A stretch of DNA of 64,000 bases from Shouchella tritolerans (lineage in GTDB: Bacteria; Bacillota; Bacilli; Bacillales; Bacillaceae_D), in NCBI RefSeq assembly GCF_025770735.1, contig NZ_JAODPB010000001.1, positions 744,001 to 808,000 of the forward strand. The letters are read 5' to 3'. Position 1 is the stretch's first letter. Every line of letters begins with the position of its first letter. Below the pieces are notes generated by a model, which saw only the letters and a list, made by a program, of their open reading frames with translations, did not search any database and had not been told where the DNA came from. The position numbers were made by a program, and so were the translations under genes. Shown here one piece after another: positions 35,060 through 44,555 of this stretch.

Positions 35060-36751
35060 ATGGGAAAATTCTATCAAGAACAATTGGATTTTTCAGATAC
35101 GAAGAGCATTGAGCAAGCATTTGCGCAATTGTTAGCTGTTTCTCTTGATACGAGAGAAGCACTTGAACGCTTTATGGAAGAGGAATCCGTCCTCCTTGAT
35201 CAGTTGGAGGAAGCGATCACTGGGCATTATATTGATTTTAACTGCCATAACAGTTCTGAAGAAGCAAAGCGTGCCTTTGAGTATGACCAACAAGTGATCG
35301 AACCTCTAATGAAGCGTTACGAGGCAAAGCTCGATGAGGCGTTCTTGGCGGCGCCGGCTTTAGCCCATTTGCCAGAAGAGAAGTACGGTCTGTTTGTAAA
35401 AAGAAAACAAAATGCTCAGCAACTTTATCGGGAAGAAAACGTCAAGCTTGAAATCGAAGAAGCAAGCCTCGCTACCGCCTATTTTGAACATACTGGGTCA
35501 TTGACAGTAGACTGGGACGGACAAGAGCTGACCATTCCCCAGCTGTCTCCTTATTTCCAGGATGAAAACAGGGACACCCGCAAAAAGGCAATGTCATTGG
35601 CGAGGGAGGCACTGCTCAAAATCGAAGAGCCGTTGCAGAAAATTTTTTCAAAGTTGATGGTGATTAGGCAGCAAAAAGCCACGAATGCGGGGCTTGCTAA
35701 CTATCGTGATTATATGTTCAAAAAGTACGCCCGCTTTGATTATACGCCTGAAGACTGCAAACAGCTCGCCCTTAGCATTGCCAAGCATGTGAAACCATTA
35801 AAGGAAAAGTTGCAGTGTCAACATGCCGACCAACTTGGTGTCGACACATACAGGCCGTGGGACATAGAAGCAGTTATTCCCGGGCAACAGCCTTTAAAGC
35901 CATTTGATGGAGCAGGGGAACTAATCGAAAAAGCTGGAACAGCACTCGATGTACTTGATGCTCGTTTTGGTGCCCTGCTTAGAAGAATGGATGCAGAGGG
36001 CATGCTTGACTTAGAGAGCCGCAAAGGCAAATCGCCTGGAGGATTTTGTGCGCCACTGCCGATATCGAAGCTTTCGTTTATTTTTATGAACCACGCAAAT
36101 ACACATGACGACATGATTACGCTATTCCATGAGATGGGCCATTGCATTCATAATGACTTAAAAAAGGAACTGCCATTGTCGCTTTACCGTGATACGCCGA
36201 TGGAATCGAGTGAACTGGCGAGCATGTCGATGGAGCTTATGACAATGGACCAATGGTCGTTGTTCTATTCATCAGAAGAGGACTTGAAACGAGCCAAATA
36301 CAAGCAATTAAAAGGCATTGTCGACTTTTTGCCGGTTGGAATTGTCATTGACCAATTCCAACATTGGCTCTATGAAAACCCATCACATAGCGAGGAAGAA
36401 CGAAATCAAAAATACCGTGAGCTGTTAGAAACGATAGATGCCAATGTTCCTGATTGGAGCGGGTATGAAAAATGGCGGGAGAGCAGTTGGATCAGGGTGC
36501 TCCATATTTTTGAAGTGCCGTTCTACTATGTAGAATATGTGATTGCCCAGCTTGGAGCGCTGCAGTTGTATAAAAACTATAAACAACAGCCTGAACAAAC
36601 GCTTGCCCGCTATAGGGAAGCCCTTGCACTCGGCAGTTCAAAATCTCTTCAGGAAGTGTACAGCGCAGCTGGAGTGCACTTTGATTTTTCGGCAGAAATG
36701 ATTGGCGATTTAATGGCTTTTGTTGAACAAGAGTTAAACGAGCTTGCCTAA
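35060..36751 (+). CDS. M3-family oligoendopeptidase (PepF type)
   Basis: This 563-residue cytoplasmic zinc metallopeptidase has the active-site motif HEMGH in LFHEMGHCIHNDL at about residue 358, followed about 25 residues later by the third zinc ligand region (ESSELASMSMELM). The length and the N-terminal helical domain fit M3B oligoendopeptidases, which cut peptides of roughly 7-17 residues. GGAGGGG precedes the ATG. It is monocistronic. Confidence 0.92.
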   Translation: MGKFYQEQLDFSDTKSIEQAFAQLLAVSLDTREALERFMEEESVLLDQLEEAITGHYIDFNCHNSSEEAKRAFEYDQQVIEPLMKRYEAKLDEAFLAAPALAHLPEEKYGLFVKRKQNAQQLYREENVKLEIEEASLATAYFEHTGSLTVDWDGQELTIPQLSPYFQDENRDTRKKAMSLAREALLKIEEPLQKIFSKLMVIRQQKATNAGLANYRDYMFKKYARFDYTPEDCKQLALSIAKHVKPLKEKLQCQHADQLGVDTYRPWDIEAVIPGQQPLKPFDGAGELIEKAGTALDVLDARFGALLRRMDAEGMLDLESRKGKSPGGFCAPLPISKLSFIFMNHANTHDDMITLFHEMGHCIHNDLKKELPLSLYRDTPMESSELASMSMELMTMDQWSLFYSSEEDLKRAKYKQLKGIVDFLPVGIVIDQFQHWLYENPSHSEEERNQKYRELLETIDANVPDWSGYEKWRESSWIRVLHIFEVPFYYVEYVIAQLGALQLYKNYKQQPEQTLARYREALALGSSKSLQEVYSAAGVHFDFSAEMIGDLMAFVEQELNELA

Positions 36752-37031
36752 AAAGATGTACAATCAGCATCGTTCCTTTAATGATGATCTTAAAGGCGAA
36801 GTATACTCGTTTAGCGATCCTAACAGAAACCTCTAGCTGCTGAGAAGGAGAGTGAGCTGTTGAAGCGAGTCTTGGAGCTGCACATCGGACGGCGCTTAGC
36901 ACGAAGATGAGGCGACGAATTTCTCCCATTACAGAAAAAAGTATCGCAGGCGTTACCGTCATGCCGTACTTATTGAGGTTTTTTTATTGCTCCAAGAGAT
37001 AAAAAGGAATCGGCGCAGAAGTGTATTGATC
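36752..37031. other. Intergenic stretch between pepF and the clpE promoter
   Basis: I see no gene. A T run after TATTGAGG at about 36975-36987 could mark a transcript end, but no clear stem was found. Confidence 0.35.
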
Positions 37032-37164
37032 TGACCTTTTTTGACTTTTTTTGCTCAAAGGGGTTGAAAGGTCAATAAAGGTCAGTTATAATAAAGCCAT
37101 AGTCAGCAGCCTCTTTATTTTATAGGCTGTTTGATTTTTACTTAAAAGGTCAAAAATAGTCAAA
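37032..37164 (+). promoter_or_regulatory. clpE promoter with several CtsR boxes
   Basis: A vegetative promoter TTGAAA (37064-37069), 17 bases, TATAAT (37087-37092) is overlapped by CtsR heptad repeats. GGTCAATAAAGGTCAG (37070-37085) fills the spacer. An inverted site TGACCTTTTTTGACTTT (37032-37048) lies upstream. GGTCAAAAATAGTCAAA (37148-37164) followed by GTCAAGG lies downstream. B. subtilis clpE also has several CtsR sites, so strong repression released by heat or protein damage is expected. Confidence 0.85.
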
Positions 37165-37207
37165 GTCAAGGTTTAACAATAAATAAAGAACAAGGAGGAA
37201 AACGTCC

Positions 37208-39307
37208 ATGAAATGTCAACATTGTCAAACTCGTGAGGCTGTGATTTCCTTGAATGTTGTTGTAAACAATCGTCAAAACCACTATGCGCTTTGCCAAGAG
37301 TGCTATGCACAATGGAGCGATTCAAACATGAATGGTCAATTTGATTCGCTGTTTCAGCAATTTATGAATCAAGGTCAGCCACAACAAAACGTTCGTACAA
37401 AAGAGCAAAAACGTACCGATGACGGTTTCCTAGGTCAATTTGGCCACAATTTAACAAACGATGCGAGAGAGGGAAAAATTGACCCAGTGATCGGCCGCGA
37501 CCAAGAAGTAGAGCGCGTTATTCAAGTGTTAAGCCGTCGAACAAAAAATAACCCTGTGTTGATTGGGGAAGCTGGTGTCGGAAAAACAGCGATTGCCGAA
37601 GGGCTTGCTCGGCGAATTGCCAACGGCGACGTGCCAGCAAAACTGCAAAATAAACAAATCTATGCGATTGACTTTTCTTCTCTTGTGGCCGGTACAAGCT
37701 ACCGCGGCCAGTTTGAAGAACGGATGCAGCAGTTAATTGACGAAGTTAGCCGCCGTGATGATGTGATTGTGTTTGTCGACGAACTTCACATGATCGTGGG
37801 CGCTGGTGCTTCAGGAGAAGGCAACATGGATGCGGGCAATTTGCTCAAGCCAGCGCTCGCGCGAGGAAGCATGCAACTGGTTGGGGCGACAACGCTAGCA
37901 GAATACCGCAAAATTGAAAAGGACCCGGCGCTTGAACGCCGCTTCCAACCGGTAACGGTCAAAGAGCCTACAACAAGCCAAGCGTTGGCGATTTTGAAAG
38001 GACTGAAGGACGTTTATGAAACGTACCACGGCGTTCGTTACTCAGATGAAGTGCTAGAAGCGTGCGTCAAACTATCAGATCGTTATATTCAAGACCGCTA
38101 TCTTCCAGACAAAGCGATCGACCTACTTGATGAAGCTGGTTCCCACTTGTCCTTGTCTTCTAACCACGAAGATAAAGCGACATTGGAGAAACGTCTCGCT
38201 ACGATCCGCGCGAAAAAACAAGAAGCAACCAAACAAGAGCGGTATGAAGAAGCGGCTGCGCTTCGGGATGAGGAACTGAAAGTAAATGCAAAATTGCAGG
38301 AAGCTGTGTCAGAATTAGAACCAGTAGACGTCACTGTTGAAGATATAGAAATGCTGATTGAACGGCAAACAGGCGTACCAGTCCGCAAGTTGCAAAAAGC
38401 TGAACAACAAAAAATGAAAGACTTGGCCAATAGGCTTGCAGCCAAGGTCATTGGGCAAGAGGAAGCAGTCGACAAAGTTGCCAAAGCTGTCAAGCGGAGC
38501 CGTGCAGGTTTAAAAGCAGGCAATCGACCAATTAGTTTTCTGTTTGTCGGACCGACTGGCGTCGGAAAAACGGAATTGACAAAACAACTTGCCCAAGAGG
38601 TGTACGGCAAGAAAGAAAGCATGATACGCCTTGATATGAGCGAGTTTATGGAAAAACACTCTGTATCTAAACTGATTGGTTCCCCTCCTGGCTATGTTGG
38701 CCATGAAGAAGGCGGCCAACTGACGGAACGAGTACGTCGCAATCCGTACAGCATCATTTTGCTCGATGAAATTGAAAAAGCGCATCCTGATGTGCAGCAT
38801 ATGTTTTTGCAAATTATGGAGGATGGCCGCTTGACGGATAGCCAAGGACGTGTCGTTTCCTTCAAGGATACAATGATCATTATGACGTCAAATGCTGGTG
38901 TTGGCGTGACAAAACCATCGCTTGGTTTCACTGCTGAACAAAGCAAAACACTAGGGATTTTAGAAAACCTTAACGATTATTTCAAACCTGAATTCCTTAA
39001 CCGCTTTGACGCTTTGATCGAATTTAACCAGCTTTCAGAAGAAAACTTGATTGACATTGTCGATGTGATGCTTGCCGATTTGCATGAACGGTTGGCAGCA
39101 CAAAACATTGAAATGGAAGTGAGCGAGGAAGCGAAGCGTAAGCTGGCTAAACTTGGCTACCATCCGGCGTTTGGTGCCCGTCCACTTCGCCGAGTGATTC
39201 AAGACACTATTGAAGATGACATCACCGATCTTTTGATCGATGATAGCGACATGAATCGCGTAAGCGTTCATGTCGTCGACGATCAACTTGTTGTCCGTAA
39301 AGGATAA
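37208..39307 (+). CDS. clpE: ClpE, AAA+ unfoldase subunit of ClpEP protease
   Basis: This 699-residue HSP100 protein has an N-terminal C4 zinc finger (CQHCQT ... CQECY), specific to ClpE, in place of the usual N-domain. Two AAA+ modules follow, with Walker A GEAGVGKT at about 120 and GPTGVGKT at about 450; between them lies a UVR segment ([18 protein letters not shown]). The [17 protein letters not shown] loop is the ClpB/ClpC-type second-module motif. It unfolds damaged proteins for ClpP. Expression is under CtsR (boxes upstream). AAGGAGG lies before the ATG and a strong terminator follows. Confidence 0.97.
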   Translation: MKCQHCQTREAVISLNVVVNNRQNHYALCQECYAQWSDSNMNGQFDSLFQQFMNQGQPQQNVRTKEQKRTDDGFLGQFGHNLTNDAREGKIDPVIGRDQEVERVIQVLSRRTKNNPVLIGEAGVGKTAIAEGLARRIANGDVPAKLQNKQIYAIDFSSLVAGTSYRGQFEERMQQLIDEVSRRDDVIVFVDELHMIVGAGASGEGNMDAGNLLKPALARGSMQLVGATTLAEYRKIEKDPALERRFQPVTVKEPTTSQALAILKGLKDVYETYHGVRYSDEVLEACVKLSDRYIQDRYLPDKAIDLLDEAGSHLSLSSNHEDKATLEKRLATIRAKKQEATKQERYEEAAALRDEELKVNAKLQEAVSELEPVDVTVEDIEMLIERQTGVPVRKLQKAEQQKMKDLANRLAAKVIGQEEAVDKVAKAVKRSRAGLKAGNRPISFLFVGPTGVGKTELTKQLAQEVYGKKESMIRLDMSEFMEKHSVSKLIGSPPGYVGHEEGGQLTERVRRNPYSIILLDEIEKAHPDVQHMFLQIMEDGRLTDSQGRVVSFKDTMIIMTSNAGVGVTKPSLGFTAEQSKTLGILENLNDYFKPEFLNRFDALIEFNQLSEENLIDIVDVMLADLHERLAAQNIEMEVSEEAKRKLAKLGYHPAFGARPLRRVIQDTIEDDITDLLIDDSDMNRVSVHVVDDQLVVRKG

Positions 39308-39330
39308 TAGCAAGGCTTGTCTGTAGTCTG

Positions 39331-39363
39331 AAGGCTGCTGGGATACCCAGCAGCCTTTTTTTG
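39331..39363 (+). terminator. Terminator of clpE, next to a relic of the interspersed repeat
   Basis: AAGGCTGCTGGG and CCCAGCAGCCTT form a perfect 12-bp stem (ATA loop) followed by seven T residues. Just before it, GCTTGTCTGTAGTCTGAA (39315-39332) matches the end of the repeat as it abuts the right hairpin of copy B (TTTGTCTACAGTCTGAA), so an end of the element seems to remain here. Confidence 0.9.
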
Positions 39364-39499
39364 TTGTGCAGCTACATATTAACGCACTAAGCCGTACAAA
39401 GATTTGGGTAAAATCAGACGGATTTCTGCTTTGTTTTTGTGTAAAGTTGGCTGGAAACAGAATGATTTAGCAGGTGAAAGAGCGGGACTATGTGTACTT

Positions 39500-40123
39500 T
39501 TAATGGTATTGTTCAAGCCCCCGCACAATGGCCATTGCCGCTTCGCTTGGAAAACTGGCAGCTTTCATCCGTTCCGCTTCTTCAGCATTGGTAATAAATC
39601 CAAGTTCGACAAGGGCGGCAGGCATGGCAGTGTTGCGCAGCACATTAAAATTTGCCGATTTGACGCCGCGGTTTCTTGTATTTAGCGTGTTGACGAGTTC
39701 AGTTTGCAAAGCTGAAGCCAACGCTTGGCCTTGGTTGCTTGATGGAAAGTGGAATGTCTCTGTCCCATTGGCACTTGGGGTTGCTGCATTGGCATGAATG
39801 CTAACAAACGTATCGGCATTACTGGCATTGGCAAGCTCGGCCCGGGCTTCGAGCCCAACATATACGTCCCCCGTTCTCGTCATAATGACTGTTGCCCCTG
39901 CCTCTTCAAGCATATCCTTCGTATGCGTAGCTACCTTTAAAACAAGATCTTTCTCGTAAATCCCATTTGCGACTGCCCCAGGATCGCTTCCACCGTGGCC
40001 CGCATCAATGGCAATGACTTTACCAGATACACTAGCCGCCGCTTCTGACGCTAGAAAATAGCTAGTGCAGACTACTGCAAGGATGGCGGCCATCAAAAAT
40101 GAAAAAGCATGCTTTTTTCTCAT
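39500..40123 (-). CDS. N-acetylmuramoyl-L-alanine amidase (Amidase_3)
   Basis: This 207-residue exported cell-wall hydrolase has a signal peptide (MRKKHAFSFLMAAILAVVC... up to about residue 30) and one catalytic domain with the zinc ligands His in DAGHGGSD, Glu in YEKDL, and His in SIHANA, plus the catalytic Glu in ALVELGF. It cuts the bond between MurNAc and the stem peptide. There is no cell-wall-binding repeat, so it is the compact CwlC/CwlD-like form; CwlD acts in spore cortex formation, but the choice cannot be made from sequence. AAGGAGG precedes the ATG. Confidence 0.92.
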   Translation of the reverse strand: MRKKHAFSFLMAAILAVVCTSYFLASEAAASVSGKVIAIDAGHGGSDPGAVANGIYEKDLVLKVATHTKDMLEEAGATVIMTRTGDVYVGLEARAELANASNADTFVSIHANAATPSANGTETFHFPSSNQGQALASALQTELVNTLNTRNRGVKSANFNVLRNTAMPAALVELGFITNAEEAERMKAASFPSEAAMAIVRGLEQYH

Positions 40124-40552
40124 GAGCGCCTCCTTGGTTTTTATCGATCAGCTTATTTAGTAGTCTAAGAGATTGCTACTGTGGCAACAAGGGATTTTGT
40201 CGAAAACAGCCCTTCCTGATTAAAATGAAGGGAAAATATGGATCCGAAGAGAAAAACATGAAGAACCGCAGTGGTTAAGTTTTAAGAAAACAAGGAAGAG
40301 TGGTCTAAGAAGAGGTGACTAGTGACGTTTCAAGATCGCTCAGTTAGGAAGCTATTTAGCTAATTTCAATCTTTTGTCCCAGGCATAGATGGTAGCTAAG
40401 TAACAAAAAGGCTTGATTTCTCGTTTTTTAGTGATCACGTATGTTTCAAATTTTGCAACCAAGGCGCAAAATATGAAATTAGCAAAATGGAAAACTATAG
40501 TAAAATAAGTACTAAAACCTAGACCTTTAGGCTTGTAATCGGAGGAGAAACG
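40124..40552. other. Intergenic region before the 98-residue gene
   Basis: No gene is visible. An inverted repeat TTTTGC / GCAAAA (about 40453-40474) lies some 80 bases upstream of the next gene and could be a regulator site. Confidence 0.35.
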
Positions 40553-40849
40553 ATGAAATCAAATTTAGAAGCATACCGCATTATGAATGACATTTATCGT
40601 CTATTGCGCCAAGAGGTAGGCTCTCCGACGTCTACGTTTCGCGAAGTGGTAGATCTTGCGATTGTAAAGCTACGGGGACGAATGGAAGACAAAGAATTAA
40701 GTCGGCTCTGGCATATCGTCTACTTGCGCCAAGATATGATGAATTTCGAGACGATCTCCCGCAGCCAAGTAGAGTATTTAAAAGCTGTTCGCAAAGCTTT
40801 AATGAAAGCGCTAAAAAAGAAGGATGACGATAATGAGATCTGCGTATAA
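40553..40849 (+). CDS. Small helical hypothetical protein (98 residues)
   Basis: This is probably a real gene: ATG follows CGGAGGAGAAACG. The protein is all-helical, basic and without membrane segments (AYRIMNDIYRLLRQEV; then VEYLKAVRKALMKALKKK). I cannot assign a family or a function. Unassigned sequence lies on both sides. Confidence 0.55.
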   Translation: MKSNLEAYRIMNDIYRLLRQEVGSPTSTFREVVDLAIVKLRGRMEDKELSRLWHIVYLRQDMMNFETISRSQVEYLKAVRKALMKALKKKDDDNEICV

Positions 40850-41604
40850 AAAACGCAGAAGCGGTTCTACATGAGGGAGGGAGAGGAGGAACGGCTTGAC
40901 TACATCATATTGGCAGATAATTCAGAACAGTAATTGCGAATAATTATTTTATTTTATTCTAAGATAACGTTTGCCCATTCAAGCTAATTAGCATGTTTTT
41001 AAGCGGAGGCTGTGCAATCAGCTCCTATACAAAATACTTGGGTATAATGGTCTGGTTATGGTTATTCATGGCTATAAACGGTCATTTATTAGAATGTTTT
41101 GCTGTTTTTAGCAGATAGCTACAAAAACAAAGGAATATTAACCGCTTTTGCGAAATAACTGGGAGAAACCCCAATTCTTGTGGAATGTAGGCAAACCATT
41201 ATTCTAAACTCAATGTTCAGCAATCAATCATTTATGGCCAAGTGAGAGGAGGTGAGCAAAAAGCGGAGTTCTGTATCATTCCAAACACAAGAAAACTGAG
41301 TAAACATAGAAGTTATATGAAATTATTTGACTAGGCCAGACTACATCAAAGCAAGGAAACGGTAATGGGAGTTTGGAGGCAACCTTAGCTTATAGTTAAA
41401 GCGTTGATTGTAAGATAGGACTTGAGGTTTAGTCATAGGCGAGATGGTTTCTCGCTTTCCATTAAATCTAACCTTATTCTTTATATAAAGCCCCTTTTAT
41501 TGACTCACTTATAATAGCAATTAAAGGTTATGCGGGAGATGGCGCAACAGGTTGATACGGCGATATGCGGGATGCCGCTAGATCATTCACTAAGAGGGTT
41601 TTTT
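40850..41604. other. Long leader region of the Mga-like gene (about 700 bases)
   Basis: There are no long frames. Two 15-codon frames have strong ribosome sites: TTG after GGAGGAACGGC at about 40896 (MTTSYWQIIQNSNCE) and GTG after GAGGAG at about 41252 (MSKKRSSVSFQTQEN). A -10-like TATAAT lies at 41043, and a small hairpin GCGAGA/TCTCGC at 41439-41455. This may be a regulatory leader or decayed sequence. Confidence 0.3.
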
Positions 41605-43143
41605 ATGGATATGCTGACAGATAAACGCATTGAGCGCTTAGTGAAATTGATTCATTTCATTGGCGCCAAAGAGAACTGCACGAAGGCGGAAATCCGTAAA
41701 ACATTGGCTTGTTCGGACCGCACGGTTGATTATACGATAAAAGAATTGGAAAAAGAATTACAGCAAACGGGCACAGACATGGCGATTGTGCGCAATGCTC
41801 ATAATCAATATGGTTTTTCAAACAAAGATGACCGGCAGCTTAATGACGTTTTGCGCCGTCTCTATTTTCAGGATGATATGGTCCGTTTTATTGGCTGCTC
41901 TTTATCTGGCCGCTTAAGTGTGGATTCGTTTATTCAAAAACATTTCTTAAGCCGTTCTACATTCTTCCGTAAGCTCCATAAAATCAAACCTTTGCTCCAT
42001 GCTTTCCATCTACGATTTGAGCCGAGGACGTTTAAACTCATTGGCAAAGAACATCATATCCGCATTTTTTATTTTTGCTTTTTTTGGGAAGTTACCGGAA
42101 GTGGCATTGCGTGGCCTTTTTCGATTGAAAAACAGTTTGCTAATCAATTGTTTGCGCCGATTGCAAAGGCTATGAAGTTAAATTTGTCCTCATTGCAAAC
42201 AGAACGTTTCCTATACTGGATTGCTATCCAATGGTTGCGAGTAAAGCAAGGGCACTTCACTGACTCTTATGATGAGGCATTCCCTTCCGACTTGCAAACA
42301 AAGGTGCTTGCAAATGCTGGAGAATTGCTTAAGACAGTGCCGGAAAACATAAGGTCATCAGAAGTGCAGTTTTTATTGATCATTCTTTTAAATTCGCCGT
42401 TTCTTTACCATGACGAAGAGCTTGTCGCTTCTAATCTAGCTGCAAACCAGTTACACCGTACTGAAGAATGGAGGGCAACGCGGCGGTTCGCCCGCGCTTT
42501 AAAAAAATGGTTTTCTCATGCGTTGGAAGAAAAAGCGGCACAGCGGATGGAAGGGCATTTGCTGCAAATCCATCGTAATAAACGGTACTTTTCCGTGAAC
42601 TATTCTAGCTATAAAGAGCGAATTCAACTAGAAGTATTGCAAAAACGTCATCCGCTTATTACAGAAGGCGTTTTTGCTGCTTTTGAAAAAGTATTGGCTG
42701 AGCAAATGGTGCCTTTTTTACAAATCGATCAGGCTGCCTTGCTCATTCGTTATATTGTACTGGTCTATACATTTGCCGACATTGAGAAATTAAATGAACC
42801 ATTGAATATCCAAATCTTTTCAAGTGAAGGGCCTGTCTATGAGCAAAAGCTTTCAGAACGAATGAATGCTGCACTACCGTATCAGTTAAACGTCCAAACT
42901 TCCATAACTTACACCCGTGACAAAGCAGAAATGCCTTCGTTCATTATTACAGACACGCTTTTTCCCCATCATGAAAAAGTGGACGTCCTTTACATCCAGT
43001 CTCCACCAACGAACCAAGACTGGCGCCGGATCCTAGAACAGTGTGAAAAGCACCACAAAAGGGCGATTGAATCGATCCTTTTTACACGAAAAGAGCAGCA
43101 GGAGATAGGACAACTTTTAAAAAGGGAGATGAATGGGAGATAA
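41605..43143 (+). CDS. Mga/AtxA-like helix-turn-helix regulator
   Basis: The protein has about 512 residues if ATG 41605 is used (AGAGGG about seven bases upstream); an in-frame ATG at 41530 gives 537 but has poor spacing. The N-terminus has helix-turn-helix segments (NCTKAEIRKTLACSDRTVDYTIKEL, and SVDSFIQKHFLSRSTFFRKLHKI), then a PRD-like helical region with aromatic-rich stretches, and an EIIB-like C-terminus (INIQIFSSEGP-like region; FIITDTLFP). This is the plan of Mga, AtxA and related virulence or sugar-responsive activators, whose PRD histidines are controlled by the phosphotransferase system. No target gene is obvious next to it. Confidence 0.78.
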   Translation: MDMLTDKRIERLVKLIHFIGAKENCTKAEIRKTLACSDRTVDYTIKELEKELQQTGTDMAIVRNAHNQYGFSNKDDRQLNDVLRRLYFQDDMVRFIGCSLSGRLSVDSFIQKHFLSRSTFFRKLHKIKPLLHAFHLRFEPRTFKLIGKEHHIRIFYFCFFWEVTGSGIAWPFSIEKQFANQLFAPIAKAMKLNLSSLQTERFLYWIAIQWLRVKQGHFTDSYDEAFPSDLQTKVLANAGELLKTVPENIRSSEVQFLLIILLNSPFLYHDEELVASNLAANQLHRTEEWRATRRFARALKKWFSHALEEKAAQRMEGHLLQIHRNKRYFSVNYSSYKERIQLEVLQKRHPLITEGVFAAFEKVLAEQMVPFLQIDQAALLIRYIVLVYTFADIEKLNEPLNIQIFSSEGPVYEQKLSERMNAALPYQLNVQTSITYTRDKAEMPSFIITDTLFPHHEKVDVLYIQSPPTNQDWRRILEQCEKHHKRAIESILFTRKEQQEIGQLLKREMNGR

Positions 43144-43180
43144 AAAACCTGCAAGGCTAAGCAAGAACCTTGCAGGTTTT
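43144..43180 (+). terminator. Terminator of the Mga-like gene, with a possible repeat relic
   Basis: AACCTGCAAGG and CCTTGCAGGTT form an 11-bp stem followed by TTTT. The next bases, ACAGACTGTGACGAACGC, resemble the outer end of the interspersed repeat (CTGTAGACAAACGC), so this may be another decayed copy. Confidence 0.8.
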
Positions 43181-43269
43181 ACAGACTGTGACGAACGCCC
43201 GGATAAGCATACATCGTTGAAAGCCAAAAGCATAGTTGGCCACTATAAAGGGGGCATGCCAAAAGACAT

Positions 43270-43413
43270 TTATGTGTTTTGGCCAGTTGTGTGCAGCATG
43301 CCTCTGCGAAATAATTCATTTTTTAAAATCACAATAAAATCAACGGATAATTGATGTTCAATCGCTTGGTAGTACGAATGGAGCAGAAGGTCGTCTGATA
43401 AATCTTTCAGCAT
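43270..43413 (-). CDS. sda: Sda, checkpoint inhibitor of sporulation kinase
   Basis: This 47-residue protein runs from ATG 43413 (GAGGGGG upstream) to TAA at 43270. The translation MLKDLSDDLLLHSYYQAIE... aligns along its length with B. subtilis Sda (MRKLSDELLIESY...), including the two residues known to contact KinA (Leu22 and Phe26 here, Leu21 and Phe25 there). Two helices form an antiparallel hairpin. Sda binds the dimerisation/phosphotransfer domain of KinA and stops the phosphorelay when replication is disturbed. I see no perfect DnaA box in its upstream 100 bases. It is easily missed because of its size. Confidence 0.9.
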   Translation of the reverse strand: MLKDLSDDLLLHSYYQAIEHQLSVDFIVILKNELFRRGMLHTTGQNT

Positions 43414-43516
43414 ACGATATCCCCCTCTGTTATGTGGTGAGAAATGTTGGCTATGTGTGCCTTAATGTTACTACATATAGTGTTTTATATCAATAAAAAC
43501 CCTATATATATGATTG

Positions 43517-43942
43517 TTAACCGTTTGATTCGGCCATGTAATAGCTGAGCGTTTTTTCAACATGCCTAGAAAGGACGAACGGCGCACCGCCAACTGAATG
43601 TTTTACTCCTTTAACCCAATAAAGATGTTCGATATAATGGGGAGACAAGCACGCTTTTTCAGAAACATGGATAGCGTGTTTTTGCATAAAGTCTTTTAGC
43701 TTTCTCATGTCGATGGAGAGGCGGGCGAGTGCTTGTTGAATGATGTTTATATAGACAGAGGGGTATTTAATGCCTGCCACTTGTTTTCCTTGGAAACGCA
43801 CCAGTTCGCGTGTCAAAATGATGCGCGCATAATGCAAGCGGATATAGGCTTGCGCCGCCCTTTCCGCTTTTTCGCTAATGGTTTCCCGGGCGGTGGGGGC
43901 AAGCCCAAACAGGGCTCGCACTTGGTTGTTGGACAGTTCCAT
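43517..43942 (-). CDS. Hypothetical protein co-transcribed with yolD-like gene (141 residues)
   Basis: I do not recognise this protein. It is soluble, basic and mostly helical (EKAERAAQAYIRLHYARIILTRELVRFQ; INIIQQALARLSIDMRKLKDFMQKH). Its ATG lies two bases after the stop of the YolD-family gene, so the two form an operon and may act together. In other bacilli the partner of YolD genes is often a Y-family DNA polymerase; that polymerase is absent here. Confidence 0.65.
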   Translation of the reverse strand: MELSNNQVRALFGLAPTARETISEKAERAAQAYIRLHYARIILTRELVRFQGKQVAGIKYPSVYINIIQQALARLSIDMRKLKDFMQKHAIHVSEKACLSPHYIEHLYWVKGVKHSVGGAPFVLSRHVEKTLSYYMAESNG

Positions 43943-43944
43943 GT

Positions 43945-44295
43945 TTAAACGGGGCTAACGTGTTTGATGATACGCAAAGGAAGCCACTCGCACCTATCTG
44001 GAAAAGCGATTTTGATCCGCTTGTTCCATTCGTCTAATTTATCAATAGTGCCAATTCTTTGGCGGTAGCGGCCGTGATCCCAATAAGTGACAGTGACCTC
44101 ATACGTGTGATTTAACGCGTCCATGATGGTAGCCCCTAGCTCGCGCCATTCGTCATCGTCCAATTCGCCATGCAATGGAACGTCTTCTTCCTGCCGTTGC
44201 AGTTCAATCCATGCCTGTTTATGCTCAGGCAGCATCATCCGACTTCCTTCCCATAACAAGTTTCCCCGATGGATGTACCACTCTTCTTTTCCCAT
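43945..44295 (-). CDS. YolD-like family protein
   Basis: This 116-residue protein has the YolD signature RGNLLWEGSRMMLPEHKQA at the N-terminus and a C-terminal Tudor-like beta part (YWDHGRYRQRIGTIDKLDEWNKRIKI). YolD proteins are often encoded beside UvrX/DinB-type translesion polymerases and are thought to regulate them. Here the gene is the first of a two-gene operon with an unknown protein. AAAGGAG precedes the ATG. Confidence 0.85.
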   Translation of the reverse strand: MGKEEWYIHRGNLLWEGSRMMLPEHKQAWIELQRQEEDVPLHGELDDDEWRELGATIMDALNHTYEVTVTYWDHGRYRQRIGTIDKLDEWNKRIKIAFPDRCEWLPLRIIKHVSPV

Positions 44296-44555
44296 CAGTA
44301 AACTCCTTTCTTATTGGAACGTTTGTTTGTATTGTATGCGAATGTCCGTTCGATAACAAGTGGAAAATAGTGGTTCTTTTCAGGATAGGAGCAGCGTAAA
44401 TGTAAGAAGGAAACGTCGTGCCCGTTAGCGCCATGAAAACAGCTAGCGCATTTCATGAATAAGTGCAATGAGATGGGCAAATTGTGTTATGATGTTGCTT
44501 AAGGCTTATGGTAAGATGTGAGTTTTGCGAAAAACAAGGATAGAGGAGACGTTGT

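Noticed and set aside
36752-37031. T-box or other riboswitch before clpE
   Set aside because: The conserved T-box sequence (TGGNACCGCG) is absent and the CtsR promoter explains the regulation.
43133-43354. 73-codon plus-strand frame after the Mga-like gene
   Set aside because: It starts inside the end of the upstream gene, runs through the terminator stem and lies antisense to sda; no independent ribosome site.
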